Shown here piece by piece: positions 1 through 5,573 of a stretch of 5,598 nt of DNA. The stretch is from an uncultured Chloroflexota bacterium (GTDB lineage Bacteria; Chloroflexota; Anaerolineae; Aggregatilineales; Phototrophicaceae): assembly GCA_937942935.1 (NCBI GenBank), contig CALDGT010001140.1, positions 1 to 5,598 of the forward strand, written 5' to 3'. A program made the position numbers and the translations under genes. Numbering within the stretch: position 1 is the first letter of the stretch; each line of letters begins with the position of its first letter. A model generated the notes under the pieces. It saw only the letters and a list, made by a program, of their open reading frames with translations. It was not told where the DNA came from and did not search any database.

Positions 1-569
1 GGTTATGGATAAATATTATTATCGCCGCAATCCCCGCCGCTATTGTTGGGTTCTTATTACGCGATTTTATCAAAGAAACTTTTTTTAACCCATTAACTAT
101 CGCCATCACACTAATTATTGGCGGGGTGTTATTCATCCTCATCGAGCGCACCCCACGCCCACTCCCAACTGACCAAACACTTGCCAGCATCACACCCAAG
201 CAAGCAGGCATTATCGGTGTCTTTCAGGCATTGGCATTTATCCCCGGTGTGTCCCGTTCTGGGGCAACTATCATCGGCGGGTTGCTTAATGGGATTAATC
301 GCTCGGTTATCACTCAATTTTCGTTTTATCTCGCCATCCCCATTTTAGGCGGAGCAACTATTTTAGATTTACTGTTTAGCTTGGATGAATTGCAAAGTGG
401 CGATATGCTCTATTTGCTCATCGGGGCTTTTGTCTCTGGTGTGGTGGCTTGGGTTTCAATTCGGTGGTTGTTGGCGTATATTTCAAAAAATAGCTTCATG
501 GTATTTGGCTATTATCGCATTCTTGCCGGATTCGTCATCCTAATTTTGCTCATCATGAATGTATTATAG
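1..569 (+). CDS. uppP: Undecaprenyl-diphosphatase, C-terminal part (5' end outside window)
   Basis: Integral membrane enzyme that removes a phosphate from undecaprenyl diphosphate, regenerating the lipid carrier used for peptidoglycan and other surface polymers. The frame is open from position 3 with no in-frame start that fits the family, so the gene begins outside the window; 188 residues are visible. The family signature PGVSRSGAT is encoded at 243-269 (visible residues 81-89) and contains the serine and arginine of the conserved active-site loop. Hydrophobic stretches before and after it fit the multi-pass BacA/UppP fold. The family is usually about 260-280 residues, so roughly 80 N-terminal residues, including the glutamate-rich catalytic motif, are missing only because of the window edge. 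The TAG stop is 11 nt before the kinase gene, suggesting co-transcription. Identification rests on the signature motif and overall hydrophobic pattern. Confidence 0.93.
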   Translation, partial: LWINIIIAAIPAAIVGFLLRDFIKETFFNPLTIAITLIIGGVLFILIERTPRPLPTDQTLASITPKQAGIIGVFQALAFIPGVSRSGATIIGGLLNGINRSVITQFSFYLAIPILGGATILDLLFSLDELQSGDMLYLLIGAFVSGVVAWVSIRWLLAYISKNSFMVFGYYRILAGFVILILLIMNVL

Positions 570-580
570 GGGAGTGCAAA

Positions 581-1690
581 ATGACTAAAATTCTAGTGAT
601 AGAAGATGCAGATACACTCAGGAATGATGTTGTTGAAATGCTCATGTTTGAGGGATACACTGTTTTCGGCGCAGAAAATGGGATGATTGGCGTAGAAACC
701 GCCCTAACAGAATTGCCAGACCTCATCATCTGCGATATTATGATGCCCGGCTTAGATGGATATGGGGTATTAGAGCGCATCCGCAAAGATATTCGTACTG
801 CGACCACACCATTCATCTTCATGACTGCACGGACAGAACGAGGTGATGTGCGAGCAGGTATGACACAAGGCGCAGATGATTATTTGACCAAGCCATTCAA
901 TTCTGATGAACTGATTAGCACTATTCGTACTCAACTCAGAAAACGCCAAACACAAGAAATGATGGTGGAAGAAAAATTTCAGCAATTACGCGAGAGTATT
1001 ACCACCGCCCTCCCCCATGAATTGCGTACACCTATCAATGCCATTATGGGTTTTTCTGATATTCTATTGCTTCATGCAGACAAATTAAGCGCAGAAGAAG
1101 TAAAAGAATATGCCCAACATATCAGCAATGCGACACAACGCCTCTATCGGCTAGTCGAAAATTATTTATCCTATGTCCGCGCACAAATTCTAAAAACCAA
1201 CACCCAAGAGATGATGAGTTTGCAATTTAACATCAGCCCTCACCCTACACATCTCATTGAATTTCAGGCACAAAACAAAGCCCAACACCATAAACGTGAG
1301 AGCGACTTACAACTTCGGTTTGGGGCAGAGAAGATGATACAAATCTCCGAAAGCGACCTAAGCAAGATATTAGAAGAAGGTCTTGATAATGCCTTCAAAT
1401 TTTCACAAGCAGGGACACCCATTATTGTTGAAACATCTCTCAATGGAGATTATTTTGTCATCTCCATTCAAGATAAAGGGCGTGGGATGAGTCCAGAACA
1501 AGTTGAATCTATTGGCGCATATATTCAATTTGACCGATGGATGCAAGAGCAACAAGGCAATGGTTTAGGGTTGGTCATCATCCGCGAATTTTTAGCACTC
1601 TACAACGGAAAATTAGAAATTGAGAGTAAATCATCACAAGGGACAAACCTACGGTTAAATTTATTAGTCGCAAAAGAAAATTTCATCTAA
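581..1690 (+). CDS. Soluble sensor histidine kinase with N-terminal receiver domain
   Basis: A 369-residue cytoplasmic signalling protein. The receiver domain (about 1-120) has the acidic pair E8/D9, phospho-acceptor D52 in CDIMMPG, T82 and K104 in TKPF, so it looks competent for phosphorylation. The HisKA dimerisation domain (about 135-205) carries the H-box LPHELRTP with H146. The HATPase_c domain (about 255-364) shows an N-box with E266, D269 and N270, a G1 box DKGRG (298-302) and a G2 box GNGLGL (326-331). There is no membrane segment or sensor domain, so the input is probably phosphorylation of the receiver by another kinase, followed by output through H146. The start is set by GGGGAG at 569-574, 6 nt before ATG. 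No dedicated response-regulator partner is adjacent; the receiver-like protein at 3485-3838 lacks a phosphorylatable Asp. The specific signal is unknown. Confidence 0.93.
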   Translation: MTKILVIEDADTLRNDVVEMLMFEGYTVFGAENGMIGVETALTELPDLIICDIMMPGLDGYGVLERIRKDIRTATTPFIFMTARTERGDVRAGMTQGADDYLTKPFNSDELISTIRTQLRKRQTQEMMVEEKFQQLRESITTALPHELRTPINAIMGFSDILLLHADKLSAEEVKEYAQHISNATQRLYRLVENYLSYVRAQILKTNTQEMMSLQFNISPHPTHLIEFQAQNKAQHHKRESDLQLRFGAEKMIQISESDLSKILEEGLDNAFKFSQAGTPIIVETSLNGDYFVISIQDKGRGMSPEQVESIGAYIQFDRWMQEQQGNGLGLVIIREFLALYNGKLEIESKSSQGTNLRLNLLVAKENFI

Positions 1691-1722
1691 AATAAGTCTA
1701 ATCATAGTCCTGACTTGGTAAT

Positions 1723-1730
1723 AAGGGGAA
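1723..1730 (+). promoter_or_regulatory. Orphan Shine-Dalgarno sequence AAGGGGAA
   Basis: AAGGGGAA is a strong ribosome-binding sequence with no start codon at proper distance downstream. It is the same string as the one before the epimerase gene at 4513-4520. It lies about 10-20 nt left of the RNA element, and the ATPase start at 2112, on the other side of the element, has no Shine-Dalgarno. The simplest reading is that this was the ATPase gene's own ribosome-binding site, now separated from its ATG by the insertion. This is inference; a chance purine run is the alternative. Confidence 0.45.
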
Positions 1731-1744
1731 TCATTGTAAGCAAT

Positions 1745-1762
1745 CCCGCGCCTAAAGGCGGG
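1745..1762 (+). other. Left terminal hairpin, TAAA loop
   Basis: CCC (1745-1747) pairs with GGG (1760-1762), and GCC (1750-1752) with GGC (1757-1759), closing a TAAA loop. GC at 1748-1749 is bulged. A bulged hairpin of this kind near the end is what Y1 transposases of the IS200/IS605 family bind. It shares the GCCTAAA loop region with the right-end hairpin. Confidence 0.6.
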
Positions 1763-1894
1763 TGGCGCTCAACAGCCCCAATGTTTACCAGTCTCAGCCA
1801 GCAATGGCACCGTTATGGGTGAATACATAGGCACTTCAGGGTGCTTCACCAGCCCTGAACTCTGCGGTACATCACTAAACAGGTTGAAGTGGGT

Positions 1895-1922
1895 GTAGGG
1901 ACGCGATTAATCGCGTCTGTAC
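1895..1922. repeat. 28-nt palindromic repeat inside the RNA element
   Basis: The core GACGCGATTAATCGCGTC (1900-1917) is a perfect 18-nt palindrome. The arms extend to GTA (1895-1897) and TAC (1920-1922), with one G/G mismatch and one G-T pair between. Short palindromes bordered by GTAGGG and carrying a GCGATTAATCGC core are a dispersed repeat type I know from cyanobacterial and some Chloroflexota genomes. It sits at the tip of a possible TGGG/CCCA stem (1890-1893/1938-1941), so it would extend a hairpin instead of breaking the RNA fold. Confidence 0.7.
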
Positions 1923-2070
1923 TAACATACAAAACCGCCCAATAACTTTGACGAGGTGAACATATCCGCGCAAGCGGAGTAGGTCAGAGGGAACCTACTT
2001 TACAGCAAAGCCCTCTCCCTTCGGGGACATTTATCTAAAATGAGTTTATGAAAGGAGAGCGGGCGCTCCT

Positions 2071-2091
2071 CCCCATGCCTAAAAGCAGGGG
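2071..2091 (+). other. Right terminal hairpin, CTAAAA loop
   Basis: CCCC (2071-2074) pairs with GGGG (2088-2091), and TGC (2076-2078) with GCA (2085-2087). A2075 is bulged and the loop is CTAAAA. Just upstream, GGAGAGC (2054-2060) can pair with GCTCCTCC (2065-2072), with one bulged C, so the two hairpins compete for a couple of bases. Shape and loop match the left-end hairpin. The element probably ends between about 2095 and 2108, directly before the ATPase start codon. Confidence 0.6.
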
Positions 2092-2111
2092 TATCCGCGC
2101 TTGAAATTTCG

Positions 2112-3452
2112 ATGACAACAGAAACACCACGTAAATTACAAAATGTAGGGCAAAGACCCAGTGATAACGGGGCATGGTTTCCACCGGCGATTACATCTTT
2201 ACAAGATACAGGACTCACAAAACTCAATGTTGCAGACCATGTTGTCAAAATTTTATATAATGGGGGCGATTTGACAGGTCATCAAATTGCCGATATTGCC
2301 AAACTCCCATTTAGCGGGGTACTCGATGGGGTTATCGAATTTTTGAAACGCGAAAAATTTATTGATACTAAAGCCCAGATGGGTGGTACAGGTATTGGTG
2401 AGGCGAGTTTCCGTTATACCCTCACAGATAAAGGCACCGCAAAAGCAAAAGAAGCGATGGACAGGACAACTTATGCCAATGCCGCCCCTGTACCGCTAGA
2501 TATGTACCTCGATTCGCTCCGTGCACAAAACGCAGAGCGCCCGCCTATCCGCCAAAAACAATTGCGCGGTGTGATGAATAACTTGGTCATCAGCGATGAA
2601 ATGCTCACAAAAGTGGGACCCGCCGTCAATTCTGGAAAAGCCATTTTCCTCTATGGACCTCCGGGTAATGGTAAAACCACGATAGCAGAACGTGTTGGCG
2701 AAATCGTACTTGGTGAAGATATGTGGGTCCCGTATGCAATAGATGTAAACGGGCAAGTTATTCAGATGTTTGATGCTATCAATCACCAAGTATCTCCAAA
2801 TCCGCCTGTCCAAAAATTGCCAACGGGTGTCGTCCAAGATTTGCGTTGGATCGCCATCAAACGCCCGATGATTATGGTCGGTGGCGAGTTGACAATGGAA
2901 GTATTGGATTTGGTCTATGATGAAATCAACAAATTTTACGAGATGCCTATCCATCTCAAAGCCAATGGCGGGTTATTCCTCATTGATGACTTTGGACGAC
3001 AACAAGTCAGCCCTGTGCAATTGCTCAACCGGTGGATTGTGCCACTCGAAACACGCATTGACTTTATGACCCTCAACAATGGGCGCAAAATCGGGATTCC
3101 ATTTTATGTGATGACCATTTTCTCTACCAATCTCGACCCCAAAGACCTTGTAGATGAGGCATTTTTGCGCCGTATCCGTCATAAAATTGAAGTCGGAAAC
3201 CCCGATATGGAACAATTCAGCGAAATTTTTAGGATTGTCGCCAAAGTCAAACGCATCCCATTCGATGAAAATGGGTTAAAATACTTAATTAAGAAATGGT
3301 TCATTGATATGGACAGAGATTTCCGCATGGTACATCCGCGTGATATCATCGCTCAAATGATTGATATTGCCAGTTATTTAGATATTCAACCAAGCATGTC
3401 CAATAGAGAACTGATAGACCGTGCGGCGGCATCGTACTTTGTGGAGTTATAA
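2112..3452 (+). CDS. AAA+ ATPase with N-terminal winged-helix-like domain
   Basis: A 446-residue cytoplasmic AAA+ protein. Residues about 40-118 look like a winged helix (a helix-rich start, then a strand-like segment with LTDKG), suggesting DNA or protein binding. The ATPase core (about 150-400) has Walker A GPPGNGKTT (182-190, K188), Walker B FLIDD (289-293, D292/D293), sensor-1 N340 in FSTNLDP, and arginine-finger candidates R353/R354 in FLRRIRHK. All nucleotide-handling residues are present, so it should be active, presumably as an oligomer. Substrate and role are unknown; it resembles MoxR/chaperone-type AAA+ proteins in general form only. Starting at 2112 is preferred because the next in-frame Met is at residue 89 and no ATG or GTG lies between the upstream stop (2049-2051) and 2112. 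It has no Shine-Dalgarno, probably because of the element immediately upstream. The next gene starts 32 nt after the stop. Confidence 0.85.
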   Translation: MTTETPRKLQNVGQRPSDNGAWFPPAITSLQDTGLTKLNVADHVVKILYNGGDLTGHQIADIAKLPFSGVLDGVIEFLKREKFIDTKAQMGGTGIGEASFRYTLTDKGTAKAKEAMDRTTYANAAPVPLDMYLDSLRAQNAERPPIRQKQLRGVMNNLVISDEMLTKVGPAVNSGKAIFLYGPPGNGKTTIAERVGEIVLGEDMWVPYAIDVNGQVIQMFDAINHQVSPNPPVQKLPTGVVQDLRWIAIKRPMIMVGGELTMEVLDLVYDEINKFYEMPIHLKANGGLFLIDDFGRQQVSPVQLLNRWIVPLETRIDFMTLNNGRKIGIPFYVMTIFSTNLDPKDLVDEAFLRRIRHKIEVGNPDMEQFSEIFRIVAKVKRIPFDENGLKYLIKKWFIDMDRDFRMVHPRDIIAQMIDIASYLDIQPSMSNRELIDRAAASYFVEL

Positions 3453-3484
3453 TCATTTTTATGGGATGTGACGGGCAAGGCAAT

Positions 3485-3838
3485 ATGCAAGGAAAAACGA
3501 TAGTCCTCATTATTGTTCAAGAAGATGTGCGCGACGGCATTGCTGTCGCGCTCAAAGGATTGCCCGTTCATATTCAAGAAGCAGGGTCTGCTCAAGATGC
3601 GCTTAATTTTTTAGAAGATTACCGTGTAGACTTGCTCATCACAGAACCACAATTGCCCGATATGCACAGCCTTCAACTGATTTATAAAATCAAAGAGACC
3701 TTTGGCTTGCGCCAATTACCCATCGCAATCATCGCAGATTCCAATGCAAATACACCGCCAATGCCAAATGTCGAATATCTCATGCGCCCCATCAGCATCA
3801 CCCAAATTCGTCAGCGAGTGTGTGATTTATTACCCTAG
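3485..3838 (+). CDS. Degenerate receiver-domain (pseudo-receiver) protein
   Basis: A 117-residue stand-alone protein with the size and strand/helix pattern of a response-regulator receiver, but with the phosphorylation site altered. The acidic pair is Q12/E13, the acceptor position is E54 (TEPQLP in place of the usual D-x-x-x-P), the Thr/Ser position is A84, and the conserved Lys is R101 (in MRPIS). It is therefore unlikely to be phosphorylated. Glu at the acceptor position is often phosphomimetic in receivers, so it may be locked in an active-like state and act as a protein-protein adaptor. The start at 3485 is chosen over 3461 because GGCAAGG lies 4 nt upstream and the receiver fold begins at once; 3461 would add eight residues with no Shine-Dalgarno. 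It is sandwiched between the ATPase and the membrane protein, so those are the first candidate partners. Confidence 0.8.
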   Translation: MQGKTIVLIIVQEDVRDGIAVALKGLPVHIQEAGSAQDALNFLEDYRVDLLITEPQLPDMHSLQLIYKIKETFGLRQLPIAIIADSNANTPPMPNVEYLMRPISITQIRQRVCDLLP

Positions 3839-3852
3839 CCAGAGGTGCGCCT

Positions 3853-4485
3853 ATGTTAAGTCAAGCCACCACTTATTATGATAGCATGGCAATTATCTTG
3901 ATGATTGTAAGCCTCATCTTTTTAGGATTATTCGTTTTGGTTGTATTGTTTGCCATGCGCCCAAGCCAAGCGCATGATATTACACCGCCAATACCGTTCA
4001 TCAAACCGCCTATTCAAACGGTACAAGCCGATTATTTGCGTGCAGTAGCATGGTTAGGTAAAAGTCACTTCCTCAGCCATTCTACGCGCATGATGGAAGC
4101 CCAACACTATTTATATGGTGTATTCTTGACCGATTATTATGCCTCACTCATGCCTCATAATCCCCCTCTCATTGGTGTGCTACGCTGTATTCATACCCTC
4201 TCTATCCAACCATTCGATGATGACCCATTACGCTGTTTGGTGATAGATACGCAAATCACACGCCGTATGGTGACATATTGCACCAAAACCTATCGCCGTG
4301 TTTCCACTCAGGACTTAGGAAACAGTGCAGTTGTCTATGAAATGTGTTACGATACAACCTCTGAGCGATGGAAGTTAAACCGCTTCATCCAAGAGTTGCC
4401 AAATGGTTGGAATGGGATAAAATCTGCCTATCCTGTCGAATGGGCGATTCAGTTTCCGCCTCATACCATTGGACACGACACGTAA
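3853..4485 (+). CDS. Single-TM protein of unknown function
   Basis: A 210-residue protein I do not recognise. Residues 12-35 form one hydrophobic membrane segment. It is followed by a Pro-rich linker (about 36-56) and a soluble domain (57-210). Positive charge just after the membrane segment (R36) and none before it suggest the soluble domain faces the cytoplasm. The domain ends with alternating strands rich in conserved-looking aromatic and charged residues (for example VYEMCYD, then WKLNRFIQELPNGW). This pattern is compatible with an NTF2-like or Tim44-like alpha/beta fold, but that is a guess. There are four cysteines and no lipoprotein box. AGAGGTG at 3841-3847 is a suitable ribosome-binding site, and the gap after the pseudo-receiver is only 14 nt, so the two are very likely co-translated and may work together at the membrane. 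Confidence 0.82.
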   Translation: MLSQATTYYDSMAIILMIVSLIFLGLFVLVVLFAMRPSQAHDITPPIPFIKPPIQTVQADYLRAVAWLGKSHFLSHSTRMMEAQHYLYGVFLTDYYASLMPHNPPLIGVLRCIHTLSIQPFDDDPLRCLVIDTQITRRMVTYCTKTYRRVSTQDLGNSAVVYEMCYDTTSERWKLNRFIQELPNGWNGIKSAYPVEWAIQFPPHTIGHDT

Positions 4486-4525
4486 CACACAGACATATCT
4501 TCTGCACACAAGAAGGGGAAACATC

Positions 4526-5524
4526 ATGATTTTCGTCACAGGGGGAACTGGCTTTTTGGGACGGCATCTTATCCCTGCGCTTTGTCGGGAAGGATATGCA
4601 GTCAAAGTCCTCACGCGCACACCCGAACAACATACATGGTTAAGTCAATATAAAGGGGTAAGCATCATCAAAGGCGACTTAGATAATTTAGATGTGCTGA
4701 TGAATGGTGTTCAGGGGTGTGAGTATATCATCCATGCGGGTGGATTATTCCGCTTTTGGGGCGATGAAGCGAATTTTATGCGTACCAACGCACAAGGCAC
4801 ACAAAATATCCTCACCGCCGCTAGTTCCATCCCACTCAAGCGATTCATTCACATTTCGACTATCGCGGTTATTGGACATCCTCATCAAACTGAGGTGATG
4901 GACGAAACCTATCCGCCCACCCCCACCGACCCCTATCAACATAGCAAACTCGAAGGCGAACAAACTGCCCTAAAATTTTATGCAGAAAAAAATGTGCCTG
5001 TAATTGTATTGCGTCCGGGTGCATTTTATGGCGAATTTGGGGAATATGCGTTTAACCGTCTATTTTTCAGAGACCCTATGCGTGGGATTATTATGCAAAT
5101 GAATCGCGGACGCTATATTACCTTCCCTGCGTATATCGGCGATGTCGTGCAAGGCATCCTCAAAGCCATGACCAATGGGCGACTAGGCGAAATCTATAAT
5201 ATTTGTGGCGATTGGCTCACGCATAAACAAGCCTTTGATATTGTGTGCCAAGATGCAAAACTCTGGTATCCACGCCCACCGATACCGGGGTGGGTCGGCA
5301 TTAACACGTCACGTTTTTTAGAATTTATCGCAAAAATCACAGGCAGAGAACCATTTTGGCCCCTTAATCTCAAATCATATGTCTATAATTATTGGCGTGT
5401 GTCGAATCAAAAAGCACGTTCAGAACTCGGATTCATCCCCACACCGTTTGAAGAAGGGGCAAAGCGCACCGTTGAATGGTACAAGAATCGTCAGCCAACT
5501 GATATACCCCAAACGCGCTGTTAA
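4526..5524 (+). CDS. Extended short-chain dehydrogenase / NAD(P)-dependent epimerase-reductase
   Basis: A 332-residue cytoplasmic Rossmann-fold enzyme of the extended SDR family. The nucleotide-binding loop TGGTGFLG is at residues 5-12, R31 in VLTR suggests NADP preference, GDL is at 50-52, and the catalytic set is S111/T112 with Y137-x3-K141 (YQHSK). The length is normal for the family. The region after H70 (GGLFRFWG, then NAQGTQNIL) recalls dihydroflavonol-4-reductase-like and hopanoid-associated (HpnA-like) epimerases or sterol dehydrogenase relatives; the substrate cannot be decided. The start at 4526 is supported by AAGGGG at 4513-4518, 7 nt upstream, and by the fold beginning at residue 2. 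An in-frame ATG at 4469 would add 19 non-homologous residues and overlap the upstream gene. It is last in the apparent operon and may be functionally unrelated to the genes before it. Confidence 0.9.
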   Translation: MIFVTGGTGFLGRHLIPALCREGYAVKVLTRTPEQHTWLSQYKGVSIIKGDLDNLDVLMNGVQGCEYIIHAGGLFRFWGDEANFMRTNAQGTQNILTAASSIPLKRFIHISTIAVIGHPHQTEVMDETYPPTPTDPYQHSKLEGEQTALKFYAEKNVPVIVLRPGAFYGEFGEYAFNRLFFRDPMRGIIMQMNRGRYITFPAYIGDVVQGILKAMTNGRLGEIYNICGDWLTHKQAFDIVCQDAKLWYPRPPIPGWVGINTSRFLEFIAKITGREPFWPLNLKSYVYNYWRVSNQKARSELGFIPTPFEEGAKRTVEWYKNRQPTDIPQTRC

Positions 5525-5532
5525 TGATATGA

Positions 5533-5572
5533 TTGTTGTTCTTAAAAAGATAATTGAGGTTTAGAACAACAA
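5533..5572. repeat. Perfect 10-bp inverted repeat after the epimerase gene
   Basis: TTGTTGTTCT (5533-5542) and AGAACAACAA (5563-5572) are exact complements. The stem can extend inward with AAA (5544-5546) and TTT (5560-5562). It begins 9 nt after the epimerase stop codon, where a terminator is expected, but the stem is AT-rich and no T-run follows, so a typical intrinsic terminator is not supported. It may protect the transcript's 3' end, or act in the leader of a gene starting at 5574. Confidence 0.6.
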
Positions 5573-5573
5573 C

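Larger units (their letters stand above)
1745..2060 (+). ncRNA. HEARO / IscB omega RNA-like structured RNA, stand-alone
   Basis: An omega RNA guides the IscB nuclease; its guide lies 5' of the conserved scaffold, in the DNA flanking the element. Visible structure in order: the left hairpin; GCCA-GCAA-TGGC with a GNRA tetraloop (1797-1808); GGTGAA/TTCACC (1818-1823/1845-1850) enclosing GCAC/GTGC; TTCAGGG (1835-1841) able to pair instead with CCCTGAA (1853-1859); CCGC-GCAA-GCGG (1966-1977); AGTAGGT/ACCTACT (1978-1984/1993-1999), whose loop AGAGGG can pair with CCCTCT (2011-2016); and TCCC-TTCG-GGGA (2016-2027). The order of elements, the CCCTGAACT...GCGG segment, the AGGGGAA-like loop and the final GAAAGGAG resemble HEARO RNAs as I remember them; no covariance search was possible. 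No iscB follows. Transcription may come by read-through from the kinase operon, since I see no terminator before it. Confidence 0.58.
1741..2105 (+). mobile_element. Non-autonomous IS200/IS605-type IscB element lacking iscB (boundaries approximate)
   Basis: This stretch has no credible ORF but a layout expected of an IscB-carrying IS200/IS605 element with its protein gene removed. A left hairpin with a TAAA loop (1745-1762) is followed by about 300 nt of structured RNA-like sequence. It continues with ATGAAAGGAG (2048-2057), which looks like the ribosome-binding site that would precede iscB, and ends directly in a right hairpin with a CTAAAA loop (2071-2091). Imperfect subterminal hairpins, rather than long terminal inverted repeats, are typical of elements moved by Y1 HUH transposases. 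No tnpA or nuclease ORF is present, so mobility would need a transposase in trans. The exact ends cannot be set without an empty site. An alternative is a lineage-specific structured leader RNA that is not mobile. Confidence 0.55.

Noticed and set aside
1720..1790. Possible cobalamin riboswitch (AAGGGGAAT... followed by CCCGC)
   Set aside because: The B12-box and the conserved GCCACTG-type segment are not present, and the downstream gene has no cobalamin link.
1780..1810. Resemblance of TGTTTACCAG...CAGCC...GGCA to bacterial SRP (4.5S) RNA
   Set aside because: The invariant helix 8 core with GGAAGGAAGCAGCC is absent, and the surrounding hairpins do not form the SRP rod.
1948..1976. TTGACG as a -35 promoter element
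   Set aside because: The position 17 nt downstream reads CAAGCG, not a -10 box, and the area forms an exact GCAA-tetraloop hairpin instead.
2036..2041. TAAAAT as a -10 box for the ATPase operon
   Set aside because: No -35 element at 16-18 nt upstream; that position falls in the CCCTCT/UUCG hairpin region.
1741..2105. RNase P RNA, tmRNA or group II intron
   Set aside because: No GAGGAAAGTCCG or ACAGAA-type RNase P boxes, no tRNA-like ends or tag frame, and no domain V hairpin or GUGYG start.
2000..2248. Minus-strand ORF of 82 codons across the element and the ATPase start
   Set aside because: It is antisense to structured RNA and to a clear AAA+ gene, with a low-complexity, family-free translation.
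2496..2954. Minus-strand ORF of 152 codons
   Set aside because: It is a shadow of the AAA+ core, whose Walker A motif lies on the + strand in the same interval.
3461..3484. Earlier start for the pseudo-receiver gene
   Set aside because: It has no ribosome-binding site and adds eight residues before the receiver fold; 3485 has GGCAAGG at proper distance.
4469..4525. Earlier start for the epimerase, overlapping the membrane-protein gene
   Set aside because: The Rossmann fold begins right after 4526, which has its own AAGGGG site.
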